A DNA stretch of 64,000 nt from Rhodosporidiobolus odoratus (taxonomy: Eukaryota > Basidiomycota > Microbotryomycetes > Sporidiobolales > Sporidiobolaceae): NCBI GenBank assembly GCA_034387635.1, contig JAOANU010000010.1:186001-250000 (forward strand). The letters run 5' to 3'. The translations under genes and the position numbers were made by a program. Positions 32,090 to 43,563 of the stretch are shown here, piece by piece. Numbering within the stretch: the first letter of the stretch is position 1; each line of letters opens with the position of its first letter. The notes below the pieces were generated by a model, which made no database searches, was not told where the DNA came from, and saw only the letters and a list, made by a program, of their open reading frames with translations.

Positions 32090-34097
32090 TCAATCGCCGA
32101 ACCTATCCGGCGCAATGAGAGGCGCAACCAGACTCCAAGCGTAAAGGAGCAAGCAAACCCACGAGCTGACGATCCGCATCCAGAACGCGACGTGAGAGCG
32201 TCCGATACGGACGGGAGTGCCATCTCCGTCGTGGGAGGAGGAGACGACGGGAGTGACGTAGTTCCTGACAGGAACAAATGGAAATCAAGGAGAAAGGCAG
32301 GAAAGGCCAAGTTGAGAAGGTCAGTATCGTCTGCGTGGTCAAGACAGTGAGGAGGAGCTTACCAGTTCGTGAGCAGGGCAGCGGTGTACATAGTAGCGAG
32401 TATGAAGATGACGTGGAACCATGAGTAGGAGTAGCGAGTTCCCGAGCGCTCGTCGTCGTTGACCGGGGCGTCAAGGGCGTCTTCTTCCTCGTCGTCCGAG
32501 TCTTCCTCAAGCACCGAGGCAGGCAGAGAGCTGTACAAGGGGGGAATCATGAGAAGACGCTCCGCAGAGACAGGGCAATTTGTATTGGAGGAGGAGGAGA
32601 CAGAAAAGCCAACGTACCCTTCTTCCACCGCCGCCTTGAGCGCCTGATACCTCAAAGTCTCCTCCCTCTTCATCTTCTTAGTCGCACCCGGCTGAGTCGT
32701 AACAACCTCATCCATCTCCCCCGCCTCCGTATCATAATCCTGACTAACCGCCGCATACCCCCCTTCACTAGCATCCGGTCGCTTCTTCCCCTTCCCCGGT
32801 GCAAAGGCTTTGCTCTGCGTAGCGGCCCGGCTGGTCGAGTAGGCGATGGCGAGGAAGGTGAAGACGGCGCCGAGGATGACCATACCGGTCCTAGCGCCCG
32901 CCGCTCGAGATTGAAGTGGGTTGCAGTGTCCGTCCCCGTCGTCGTGGTTCGCAATGGCCGAGGTGATAAGGTATGAGCAGTAGGTGACGACCATCCCACT
33001 CTGCGCCAATCCAGAACGAGGGTTGCTCTCCTGGATCGAAGGAGCGATGGAAAGAACCGACACCGCAAGCGAGAGAACCCAATTAAGAGTGATGAGGGTC
33101 GTGTTCAACCCGCACCCCTTGCCCGAAAAGAAGACATACTGCACCACCGTCAACGCGACCGTAACAGCATATAATCCCAAGGTGGAGGAAATGAGGGTCC
33201 ACTTCCAGACGGGCGAGTCGGTCGCTTCCCATTTTTCGAGGCAGGTTTCGCTCCAGGAGTGGGCGAAATCGACTAGGAGGACGAGGCCGATCAGGATGAA
33301 GAGACCGGAGCCTGGCAGGGAAAGGAGGGGAGAGTAGAAGCGGATGAAGAAGGCGTTGGGGAGGAGGAAGGAGATGTAGATGAGGGGGAGCCAGAGGAGG
33401 ACTTTGGGACCCCACCAGCTGTCAGTCAGGAAGGAAAGCTCAGCATGCTGCGAATGCGGGGACACTGACGAGAGCGTGCGTACCCGTTCTGGATAGCCGC
33501 GCGCTTGGTGCGAGTGTCCTTGACGCCGATGAGGAGGAGAGTGTGGATAAGGTGGAAAAGCGCAAGGCCGAAGCAGATGCGATGGACCTGCAGACGTCGC
33601 ATGCGAGATTGGTCATCTGAATTTTCCGAGTCCCCAGAGAACAACTCTCGCCACTGAGCTGATGTACCAACCCGACAAGCGAGAGACAACAGGGCGACAA
33701 AAAAAAAAAAACGCACGGCAAGAACTCCATAACACTCTCCATCCGCACAGGCCATCTTGATCCACCCTGCCGAGTACTTCTCGAGAAGCTTGATTGCCCA
33801 GTCACTGAGCATCAACCATGCTAAAAGCGAGTTGAGGAGGAAGATGATGGAGAAGCCGACGCGGGTCGCCACAGACGAGTTGCAGTTGCACGAGCGGGTG
33901 AGGGCGGAGGCCTGTGGACATCATGATGGGTATGTTCAAGCTTGATTGGTTGAGGGTAACTGCGCAAGAAGGAAGGGAAGGGAACGCACAGCTTGCGAAG
34001 TGCAGAAAAAGGCCAATCCGCTGACGCAGGCACTTACGGCTGAACCGCCTAGTCCGGCTATACCCCCGAGGAAGGGAATGGAGAGGAGGGCGCCCAT
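32090..34097 (-). CDS. TMS1: SERINC/TMS1-family membrane protein
   Basis: Six exons (34097-33990, 33911-33717, 33587-33484, 33418-32618, 32530-32363, 32264-32090) give 516 residues. The N-terminus MGALLSIPFLGGIAGLGGSA is followed by SACVSGLAFFCTSQAAS and the Cys motif TRSCNCNSSVATR. Family signatures continue with RAAIQNGWWGPK, PRSGLAQSGMVVTYCSYLI, RYSYSWFHVIFILATMYTAA and the final LTNW...RIVSSWVCLLLYAWSL segment. About ten or eleven hydrophobic segments are expected and mostly visible. Family knowledge: SERINC/TMS1 proteins are multi-pass membrane proteins, implicated in serine-lipid handling or scrambling. The loop between residues about 330 and 430 is acidic. The second intron begins with a 13-T run. 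Confidence 0.95.
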
Positions 34098-34772
34098 TGT
34101 GTAGGCCAGTCGGGTCGAGGTGTACTGCTCAAGGTTTGGAGGAACAGCTGACTACGAGGAAAGTGGGGCGGACGAGCTGCAGGATAAGGGTGTTAGTGCA
34201 GCTGCTCGGACTAGCTCTATAGCTTGCTGCTGGAGAAGTGCCTGTCACGGCTTTGCAGACAGTCCTGTTGTCAGACTGGGTGCTGCCGGCTCCTGCTTCG
34301 GGAGGAAAAGGCGCCCCTCGACCGCCTTTCCCGGAGCCGGATCAGGCCGTACATGCATTGACACGGCAGAACCCCAATCGCGGCAAGGCAGGCGGTCCGT
34401 TGACGGGCCCTGCCCTAGCGGTGGGTGCCGCGTGTGGAGGTTGACGGACGCACCTGTGAAGAGAGACGCCGATACGCCGTTCCGCTTCTACCGTCGATTG
34501 ATTCTTGAGGAGGAACTTGTCTGTACGCCTCTGTACGCGGCAAGAGGTTTTTTTTTTTTTTTCAGCGTAGAGTGGTCGAGGCAAGGTGCACTACAAGGAC
34601 GAGGAGATCTAGACGATGGCAGTCTCTGGCTTCCATACACCCGCTATACCTCAGGAGATCCTATAGTCAGCGAGAACCCGGACTCAAGCTACTACTGTCT
34701 GCTCGCTCCACCTTTCACCGCTAGACACGCGCCGAAGCACCTCGTAGTTGACCCGCTCCACCTCATCTCATC
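34098..34772. promoter_or_regulatory. Divergent promoter region, SERINC / ARPC2, with a T15 tract
   Basis: 675 nt between divergent start codons. A run of 15 T lies at about 34548-34562, directly followed by CAG. Such tracts can be nucleosome-depleting promoter elements or the 3' end of a leader intron. No B-box or tRNA-like sequence is next to it. Confidence 0.45.
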
Positions 34773-36541
34773 ATGTTGTCACTCGAACCCGCCAATCGCT
34801 ACCTGGCAGACACGTTGACAGACAAGTACATCAAGTAAGTCACTCTCTACAACCCTGCACTCCTTTCAACCGCCAAAGTTGACAAGCTGGTTGCCCTGTC
34901 TCTCGTCACTCGCCGCCCCACCTCGCTCAACTTGCCTCATCTCGTCTCCTGCAACTCTTACTCGACTGTACCACCTGCATCGCACTCTGATCCATACTCG
35001 CAGACCCAGTACCCTCGACCAATCCTTTGTCGACTTTGACTCGGTCCGCTACCACCTCTCGACCCCAACCCGCAAAACCGAACTCCTCCTCTCGATCGAC
35101 ATTCCCTGCTACGCTGAACTCGCAGCTTATGGCGCACGCGAAGTGCTCGAGAGGGAGTATGGCGAGAGGTTGTTGCCCCACGAGCAGACCGAGGAAGGCT
35201 ACAGCGTTAGTTTGGTGCTCGATCTGGAGAAAGGACCAGAGGAAGGAGGTAAGTCAGCAGCGTACTCCTCCTTTCACCTACGACGACGACAAGTCATGGC
35301 CGGAAGGTACGGACGCAACGCCTCGACTTCTAATCCTGCTCTTACACGTCCACAGAAGCCCGTTCCGCCTTGATCACCTCGCTCTCCCTCCTCAAGCGCA
35401 ACGCCCTCGCCGCACCCTTCGAACGCGCCTTTGCCCTCTCTCACGAAATCGAAACTTCCCCCGTCGAAGAAGGCGCATCCGACTCGCGCACTTCCGTCAT
35501 GAGCATCCACTACCGCCCTTCCGAAGCCATCTACCTCCTCCCCTCCTCCGACCGCGTAACCGTCGTCTTCTCCACCATCTTCAAGGAAGAGACGGATCGG
35601 ATTTTGGGCAAGGTGTTTTTGCAGGAGTTTGTCGATGCGAGGAGGAGGCCTAGTTGTCAGACGGCTCCGCAGGTGCTTTACTCCAACAGGGAGCCGCCGC
35701 TTGAGATTAGGCATTTGAAGGGACTCGAGACGACGGAGAGGGCGGGATATGTGACCTTTGGTGCGTGTGCTGGGTTTGAACCCGAAACTTGTCCTGACTG
35801 ACCTTGCGTTTTTCCTTTGTTCATCTTTTCCCCTCTTCCCCCGTCATGGCGTGCCACTCGACCCAATTTCTCTCGCACGCATAACCATTACACTGAACCC
35901 CTTCCGATGTGCTGCATTGCCCCGCTCGCCTCCTGCCTTGCCTCTTCGAAATCACCCCTTCACACTTGATTTCCTTCTCACGCGACCTTTCAGTCCTCTT
36001 CCCTCGCCACTTCTCCAACCCTACCGTCGCCGCCTCCACCGTCACCCACATCCAGATGTTCCGCGACTACCTTCACTACCACATCAAGGCTTCGAAGGGT
36101 ACGTCGATCCCTCGACTTCTCCTTTCCTGGCTTTCCTTTCCCCTCTTATTGCCTACCACTAACCATAAACTGACACACTCGCACACACACAACTGAATAT
36201 CACGCCTAATTTTGCCCTCTGCGACCTGCAACCCTAACCTCCGCCCGAAAACGACTCGGACCAACAGCATACCTTCACAGTCGATTGAGGTTGAGGACTT
36301 CGGCATTCCTCAAGGTGCTCAATCGAGCCAAGCCAGAAAAGCCAGAGGATGACAGTAGGAGGGTTACCGCTTCGTACGTTCCATCTCTCACCTCCCTCCC
36401 TCGAACGGTCGAAAAAGGGCGCGACAAGAACTGACTTTTTCGGTTTTGACCTTCCCCTTCTCCTTGATGTCTTCTTCTGCGCCTCGATGTCTTCCTTGTG
36501 GCTTGCGGATGCGAAGTGGACGGTCTTTTGTGCGCTCTTAG
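34773..36541 (+). CDS. ARPC2: Arp2/3 complex subunit 2 (ARPC2/p34-Arc)
   Basis: Six exons (34773-34834, 35004-35248, 35356-35760, 35994-36098, 36268-36373, 36517-36541) give 315 residues, close to the usual 300. It starts MLSLEPANRYLADTL. Family landmarks follow: SFVDFDSVRYHLSTP, VLEREYGERLLP, YRPSEAIYLLPSSDRVTVVF, VLFPRHFSNPT and FRDYLHYHIKASKAYLHSR. The C-terminus ASGRSFVRS is read across a weak-looking AAG acceptor but restores the typical SGR end. Family knowledge: ARPC2 with ARPC4 forms the core of Arp2/3 that contacts the mother actin filament. It is essential for branched actin and endocytic patches. Confidence 0.95.
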
Positions 36542-36789
36542 GGTGTGGAAGGAGTGTATAGGTAGGGAAAGGGAACGAAATGGACTTTGTTTTGTCGATT
36601 GCTCAGAGGGGAAGACCAGGTCGAGACGGCTGAAAGAATTCGGCTCTACAGCTGTCGGTTCGCCAACATGCAAACAGGCATGTTCAGTGGAGGTGGTCAC
36701 CTGAATCGCAAGAGCCATCTACAGAACTTGCATACAGAAGGTTTTGGCGATGAACTGTTATTGCGGATACTACTTTCCTTTTTACGAGC

Positions 36790-37985
36790 TTATCTTCGAT
36801 ATCGACGATACGCTTTGTTCGGTTTAACCTCGAAGATGCCTAATCACCAGGGTTGCACACGGAGAGTCAACTCGGCGCGGAAATGCACGAGAAAAAGACA
36901 AAAGAAGTCGAAGCAACGTACTGTATTTTTTTTGCGGCTGCTCAGTTGGCGTGGTGGGTTGTGGGTTTGATCTCGAGGAGGATGGACCGCTGCTCTCTCT
37001 CGTACGGTTTCGACTGACCTTCCCTTCTTGTTCTGCTTCCTCTGCTTCTTCTTCATCGCTCAACGATGCCAACGCGGGCTTTTTACCTCTCAAACGATTC
37101 AAGAACCGACGAGAGAGGGGAACATGTGGATTCGCTGCAGAGGAGAGATTCCATCATCAGATTGTTCTGCAGCTTGGGACCCCCCAGAAAATAGTGTGAC
37201 CGTGGGAGAACCCGAGGCGGCGAAGGAGATTTACCGCGAGGCATCGATTCCCTCAACGTCCTTGCGTCCTCGTCCTCTCTTTCTCCTCCCTGAGAGCCTC
37301 GAGGGGGGTTCGGGTCGAAAGTATGGTAGCTAGGCGCCGCAGTCGCCATCGTCGAACTCGTTCCTGGTCGACCAGGAGCAGGTGGAGGAGACATTTGGTA
37401 CGTCGGAGGCAAGGACGATGCAGAGGGAGAGGGCGTCCGCGGCGGAGGAGCCGGTTGAGGCGCGAGGCGTCGACCGCCACGCGTACCAGATTCGGACTCA
37501 GACTCAGACTCGTAGGAGACGGGGTCGGGTTCGGTAACGGGACGCAATGGGGCGGACCGATGGTTGCCGTGGTGGCGAATGGAGTATCTTCTTAGTACGT
37601 TGGGATTGTTGGAGCCATCCGGGGCGAAGTGGAGGGGATCCATCTGGGGGCGTCAAAGGCGAGAGGAGAAGAGTAAGAACTCACTCGACCGTCGACGAGG
37701 AGAAGAGAAAGAAGGCGTTTGTAGGGTCGACGAAGAGAGAAAAAAAAAGCGGCTAGCAGACCGAAAGAGCTGACCGGACATCATCAGCTGAGCTGCATAA
37801 CCACCCACTACTTTGTCTCGGACACCGCCATTGTCCTGTTTGAACGTCGGAGAGCGGCGATCAAACGGAGACCAAGGGGGAAAAGGAGGTCTGGGAGCGG
37901 TTCGAGTAGGCGGCGAACAGCCTCGTTTTTGGCCTTGTCGAGAGGAGGTGGTTGCGTGCTTTGTGCTCGGAAGGCGGCATGGCAT
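36790..37985 (-). CDS. Ser/Pro-rich hypothetical protein with acidic, Arg-rich C-terminus
   Basis: Four exons (37985-37812, 37643-37181, 37134-36922, 36839-36790) give 299 residues with consistent phases. The N-terminal half is Pro/Ser/Arg-rich with an acidic repeat, SYESESESESGTRGGRR. The C-terminal part reads SHYFLGANPHVPLSRRFLNR, LRGKKPALASLSDEEEAEEA and ends SIFEVKPNKAYRRYRR. No domain or membrane segment is recognised. The start is chosen as the first ATG that gives an in-frame splice. A different frame over the first exon also looks protein-like (RRLLEPLPDLLFPLGLR), so the N-terminus is uncertain. It converges with ARPC2. Confidence 0.5.
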
Positions 37986-38792
37986 GGCTTGACACGGGGT
38001 CGCCCAGAGCAGGCGAAGAGCGAGGAAAAGGCAAATGCTGCGGCCTTGTTGAAGGACAGGGTTTCCGCTGCATGATTCGAAGTTACGGTGTAAATGGAAC
38101 GCTAGCTCTGAACAGCCCTCGGAGCGGGAAGCTTCGAATTAGAATAAACCGGTTAGTCGCAACTTGGCAGGGGAGACTAGAGACGAGCGTACTCCGGGAC
38201 GCTGACGCGCCTATGCCTAGCTCTATCGTGACATGCTCTGTTTCCCGCACGTTGCAGGGTCGAGTCCGCCTCGCTAACCCAGTCGTGCGTAGAGACCTCA
38301 TCGCGACGCCTCAAGTCAATAACTCCGATGGCGCGGATCAAGTAGTGTTATAGATAAGCAGTCATACTACGCAAGCAGCGCTTCAGGTCTAGCAGTGACA
38401 GGGAGCGGGAAGGTGAAATGCTGAGCTTCCTGGTTCCAATTCCGCCTCACCGCTAACGCTGCTACGACTGCTGTCCGATTGCTGTTTGAATTGCACAGAG
38501 GCACACACAAGAGACACGGTAAGCCCCTCAGCCCTTCAGTCAGTGCTGTAAAGCCACTTGCCCTTTCTCCCATTTTAACCTCGCGTTCCACCTGAATCAC
38601 CGCATCTCGACAATCACCAAGTGGACGAGACACGCAACGAGTCAGTGTAGAGCAGTTACTGACGATCTATCCGCCCCCTATCTCCCTCGTCTTGCCCGGT
38701 GACTCGACTACCCTTCAATTACCTTGACCACTTTCAGCACCCTGTTCTCTTCCCCTTTACAACCACTAGCAGCGCATTAGAATCAGCCCAAT
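37986..38792. promoter_or_regulatory. Divergent intergenic region upstream of eIF3i
   Basis: 807 nt between the hypothetical gene and eIF3i. No gene is supported. A GGGTCGAGTCC string near 38259 resembles a tRNA B-box, but no tRNA fold can be drawn around it. Confidence 0.4.
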
Positions 38793-40828
38793 ATGAGGCC
38801 CATCATGCTGTCAGGTCACGAGCGATCGCTCACCCGTACGTCCCCTGCTTTCTTCTCACCTCCCCACTCTCTGCTCTTTCTGAGCATCCACTCACACGCT
38901 TCTTGTACAGAGATCAAATACAACGCTGAAGGCGACCTCCTCTTCTCTTGCGCCAAGGACCACGTCGTCAACGCTTGGCACTCGCACAATGGTGAAAGGT
39001 TGGGCACTTATGATGGGCACAACGGAACCGTTTGGACGGTGGATGTTGACTGTGAGTTTTTGTTGCTTTCCTCTAGTCTCTCTCATTTTACGTGGAAGGG
39101 TACCGATAGAACTTGCGGGGTCTGCGCTCGTCGAAGATACGGAGGGGGCGAAATGAGGTGCAAGAAAAGCAGTTCACCCAGAGAAAGGGGGCAAAGCCAC
39201 AGATGCTCCTGCCAATCCTACACATGTGCTCCTGGTGGCTTCGTATTGACCCCTCTTGCATTTGCAGCCACTTCCACCCTCCTCGTCACCGGTTCCGCCG
39301 ACAACATGCTCAAACTCTGGAGCGTCCGCACGGGCGAATGCCTCTTCACCTGGGAGTTCCCCACCGCCGTCAAGCGCGTCTCGTGGTCCGAAGACGATTC
39401 TCGCATTCTCGCTGTCACCGAGAAGCGAATGGGTTACCCCGGTGGTGTGTCCGTGTTTGAGATCAACCGGGAGGATCCGACACAGCAGAAGAAGGAGGCT
39501 CAGTTTGTTATCAAGCCGAGTGGGAGCAAGGCTACTGTTGCTGGGTGGTGTGGGTTGGACGAGTTTATTGTCACGGCGCACGAGGATGGAACGCTCAACT
39601 TGTGGGACACGGTGCGTTACGAGACCCGACGGCTTGGGTCGCATCTTACCTCGCGATGAGCTGTGGCTGATTGACGTCCTTGGGCTTGTTCGTGCAGGAG
39701 GAGGGCTACATCTTCTTCGACAAGGAAGAGAAGGCGCACTCTGGTCTCATTACCGACTTGCAAATGTCGCCGGACGGAACTTACTTTGTTACCTCGTCAA
39801 AGGACAAGTCGTCAAAGGTGCATTCCGCCTTCTCTATACTTCGCGCAGGAGCAGTGACTCACGTTGCTCCTTTCTCACATTCGTTCGATGTCGTCGCCTT
39901 TGTCACTCTTCGCCTGTCCCTTACTCGCCCGATCTGCGCCCTGCTCGCCTTTCTCCTCCCACTCTCTTCCGCCTTCCGACCCCCGCCCGTCCTCACCCAT
40001 CCGCTACGTTCCGCGATCCCTCATGTACCCATCGTCTTCTCCCTCGCGCTCAGATCTGGTCCGTCGGCCCGCACAAGAACGCCCGAGGCGAGGAAGAATA
40101 CCTGACGTTGATCAAGACCTACGTTGGAGACCCTCCTCTCAACTCGGCTGCGATCGTACCAGGGAAGCCTTATGTGCGTCTCTCCCCTTCCCTCCCTCGT
40201 TCTTCCCTAGTTGGCGTCTCCTTTTTTGCTGACAAGGTGCGGAAACAGGTCCTCATGGGAGGTGGTCAGGAAGCGATGAACGTTACGACTACGGGCGCAC
40301 GGCACGGTCACTTTGAGATTCGGTTCTTCCACCGGGTGTTTGAGGAGGAGGTGGCTAGGGTTAAGGGTGGATTCGGGCCTTGCAACACGTATGTTCCCTC
40401 TCTCTATCTTGCCCTTCTGCCCTCTCATCCGCGGTCTGAGGGCTAGTATTGACCCGTGCTTGTGTGCTATAGCGTTGCGACTCACCCGCAAGGGAAGGGA
40501 TATGCGATCGGTGGTGAGGATGGATGTGCGTACTTGTCTCTTTTCAGCTTCCGCTCATGTCTCTGTTTGTCTCGGGAATTGTACTGATCGCGCTTTACTC
40601 TCACAGACGGTACGACCGTGCTTCTGCCTCGCTCGCGTTTGCGCGCCTCTGAGGTTCCCGGCTGACCAGTTGTTTTCGCTCGTGTCTTCTCGCAGTCCGT
40701 GTGCACCACTTTGACGCCGACTTCTTCACCTCTGTGCGTGTGCTCCCTTCGCTCCGCAGTGACGTGTCTGACCTTGATTGCTTCTCGTGGTGCAGAAGCC
40801 GTACGGTCAGCTCGAGCCGGAGGATTAG
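38793..40828 (+). CDS. TIF34: Eukaryotic translation initiation factor 3 subunit I (WD-repeat protein)
   Basis: Ten exons (38793-38835, 38911-39051, 39268-39611, 39698-39817, 40054-40173, 40249-40388, 40473-40525, 40607-40609, 40696-40733, 40796-40828) give 344 residues. It starts [19 protein letters not shown], which is near-diagnostic for eIF3i. WD repeats follow: [51 protein letters not shown] and [20 protein letters not shown]. The end reads [20 protein letters not shown], then [10 protein letters not shown]. Family knowledge: eIF3i is a seven-bladed propeller that binds eIF3b and helps scanning. The eighth exon is a single triplet. Confidence 0.95.
40607..40609 (+). other. Predicted 3-nt microexon (ACG) of the eIF3i gene
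   Basis: ACG is bounded by a strong acceptor (CTCTCACAG) and donor (GTACGA), with an 81-nt intron upstream and an 86-nt intron downstream; both have CTGA-type branch points. The triplet is split 2+1 between codons: T+AC gives Tyr and G+TC gives Val, making DGYVRVHHFD, the conserved eIF3i sequence. Skipping it keeps the frame but gives DGFRVHHFD. Confidence 0.75.
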
Positions 40829-41174
40829 ACGCGAAGAAGGGAGAGAGGGAGAGGAGGAAAAGCGGGCCTGTACCGGTCTAGAGGGAGAAGGAGATGAGGG
40901 TTGTCGTTGCGCGCCTGCATTGTGCATTTAGCTCGGTCATTTTGCTGCACGGAAGAGGTGAAAAGAGAGCCTTCTTGGACTAGATATTTGACGTTGGTCG
41001 CTCGTTCCCTTCCTTACTTGCACACTCTCGCTCTTCTCTTCTCTTTCTACATCAAATAGCTTGGTTATTGGCTACACAGTCTAGTCACGCATACAACAGA
41101 CACTCGACCGGTCGCAGCATCTCTCCGTCAACTCCCCCTTCCCCTCCTTCATCATCCTCCACCGCGTCGATATC

Positions 41175-43162
41175 ATGGCGTCTCCCCTCGCTCCACCTCC
41201 AGTCGGTGGAGGTCTCCTCGCCCGTCGCAAGAATCGCAATACCAAAGGACTAGCCCTCTCCGCCGAAGCTGCCAAACCTGGAACTCTGTCAGGCGCATCA
41301 GCCTCTGACCTCCTCAAGAAACCTCAGCCTCCACCGGTTCCTTCAAGACCTGCACCTGTACAAGTCGCTGGATCGTCGAGATCGAGTCGCATCTCGCTGG
41401 CTGGAGGGAATGGAGTAGGAGGAGGAGGAGGGGTGGGGGCCGGCGAAGATGGACTCCCCACTACTGCTTCTCTTTCCGGGCCTAGTGCGGCAAGTGCCAG
41501 TACCTCAAGAGGATTGAGCGAACAACTCGCGACGCTCGAGTTGGGAGTCGAGTTCAAGTTGGATTTGAGGAATGAGGATTTGCAGGTCCTCAACGAGTTG
41601 GGCAGTGGAAATGGAGGGACGGTCAGTAGGGCTTTGCATGTTCCCACGAAAGCTATTATGGCTAAAAAGGTGCGCTGCCATTGTCCTCCCTCCTCCCTTC
41701 TTTCAAGTAGGCACCCGACTGACACATCTAGAGTGAGCATAGGTCGTCCACATTGCCACGACGGATACGACCAGGAAACAGATCCTCCGTGAACTGCAGA
41801 TCATGCATGATTGCGCTTCGCCGTATATCGTCTCGTTCTATGGAGCGTATCTGGCCGACCCGCATATTTGCATGTGTATGGAGTTTATGGACAAAGGGTG
41901 CGTTAGATTGGACCCACTCGACTTTCTTTCTTCGTCCCGCGGCTTGTGCGGTAGAGACTGATGGAGGTTTTGCTTGTCTTGCACGCAGCTCACTCGATAA
42001 CATCTACAAGAAGGTTGGACCGATTCCGGAACCTATTCTTGGAAAGATAGCTCTCGCCGTCGTTTCGGGTTTGACGTACTTGTACGAGGTCCACAAGATC
42101 ATGCATCGCGGTACGCTTCTTCCCCACCTCGTCTTGGAGTGACAAGACTGAGCAACGAACTGCCCGCTCAGACGTCAAGCCCTCCAATATCCTTCTCAAT
42201 TCGCTCGGGCAAATCAAGATTTGCGACTTTGGCGTTTCGGGCGAATTGATCAACTCGGTCGCTGATACTTTCGTCGGCACTTCCACCTATATGAGCGTAC
42301 GTCCTCTTCTGCCTCCTCCACGCGCGTCGAGTCGCTCATCTGTCGCTGGCTACAGCCCGAGCGCATCTCTGGCGACCCCTACACCGTCAAGTCCGACGTC
42401 TGGTCCCTCGGCATCTCGCTAGTCGAGCTCGCCATTGGTCGTTTCCCCTTCTCTTCCGACGACGAACCTCCTTCGACAGACGAAGACGAAGCCTTTACCC
42501 GTCTCTCTCTGGCGGGCGTAAACGAAGAGGTGGAGGGAGAAGAGGGAGAAGGACAAGACACAGTCGACGACCTCGACCTCGGGGATGATACCCTCTCTCC
42601 CGCCAAACCCGACCGGAAGCGAGAAAGCATCATGCTCGCCGAGAAACAACGCGCCGCCAAACGAGAGTCTCTCCGTTCTACCACCGCCGCCAGCTCAGGT
42701 CACGGAGGCGGTCCGCCTCGGCCTCGCAAAACTAGTACCGCTTCGCAACAGTCTTCTTCGTCCACCCCCGCTACGCCTAGTAAACGCAAATCTGTCGCGG
42801 GCGTCTCCCTCGCTGGATCGGGGCATCAGATGTCGATCCTCGAGTTGTTGCAGTACATCGTCAACGAACCGGCACCGAAATTACCGCCTGGCAAATTCAG
42901 TCCCATGGTTGAAGAGTTTGTGGAAGCTACGTTGAGGAAGGAACCGGTCGGATGGAATGTCAAGAAGAAGGGTCCGTTGCCAAAGGAGGTGGCGAGGCCG
43001 ACGCCTAAGGAGTTGTTGGTGCGTTTGTCAACCCCTCTATACTTCCTACGTCAGGCTAGTGCTGATGTTCTGCGGCTTGGTCGAGTGCAGTCCTCTCCGT
43101 GGATGCAACATTCCGCTGCAGCCGACACGGACGTCGAAGCGTTTGCGCGGTCCATTCCCTAA
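41175..43162 (+). CDS. MAP kinase kinase, Ste7-like (pheromone/filamentation pathway type)
   Basis: Six exons (41175-41669, 41743-41897, 41989-42110, 42172-42296, 42356-43018, 43091-43162) give 543 residues. After a disordered N-terminus, the kinase domain begins about residue 135 with [20 protein letters not shown] and the Lys region IMAKKVVHIA. Then come [51 protein letters not shown] and [20 protein letters not shown]. The activation loop SVADT matches Ste7/Fuz7-type MAPKKs. A long acidic and Ser-rich insert (about 110 residues, from [15 protein letters not shown] to [20 protein letters not shown]) interrupts the C-lobe. The C-terminus carries [10 protein letters not shown]. Presumably phosphorylates a Fus3/Kpp2-type MAPK. 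Confidence 0.92.
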
Positions 43163-43563
43163 CCTCTTCCTCTCGAAAACTCTCCGTTCTTCCCTTTGTT
43201 TTTTCGCTTTTCGTACCGGTCCCGCTTCCATTCCAGCATGTCTCTACTCCACTCTCTCCCGTCCTCGTCTGTCGCATTGTCTCTGCTGCCGCTGCTGATC
43301 CTGGTGTGTAGTGTACCTAACTTTTTTCTTCGCGTTAAGATACCCCGCCCACAATCCTTCCTTCCGACTCCACTTGAGGTGTGATAAAGCAAAGCTTGTC
43401 GTTCGTTGTCTGTGCATTGGCATTGCGGCTTACAGGGGCTAGTAGACAAGATTCTGTGTGACCAACGGGAAGGAAGCGAGTTCGGCCAATTACTCTTTCG
43501 CTTGCACACTTTGTCGACTGGCTCGCAACAAGCCTTGAGGAGTCTCAGTCCACAGTTAGAGGA
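43163..43563. other. Intergenic region between MAPKK and MFS genes
   Basis: 401 nt between two plus-strand genes; no gene or element was recognised. Confidence 0.4.

Noticed and set aside
2190..32325. Recurring TTGAGAAGGTCAG-like strings (near 2190, 2378, 10892 and 32312)
   Set aside because: At least one is the branch-point region of an intron read on the other strand (CTGACCTTCTCAA). The others are scattered with no common position relative to genes.
31985..32350. Plus-strand ORF of 121 codons between two minus-strand genes
   Set aside because: It is antisense to the last SERINC exon and intron and has no protein-like composition or conserved motif.
35765..35790. GGGTTTGAACCC palindrome in an ARPC2 intron as a tRNA T-arm
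   Set aside because: No acceptor, D-arm or anticodon arm can be built around it; it is a chance palindrome inside a spliced intron.
38140..38285. Possible tRNA: a GGGTCGAGTCC B-box-like string and a 7-bp GGTTAGT/GCTAACC pairing
   Set aside because: The T-stem cannot pair, two extra bases separate it from the acceptor strand, and there is no A-box at the right distance.
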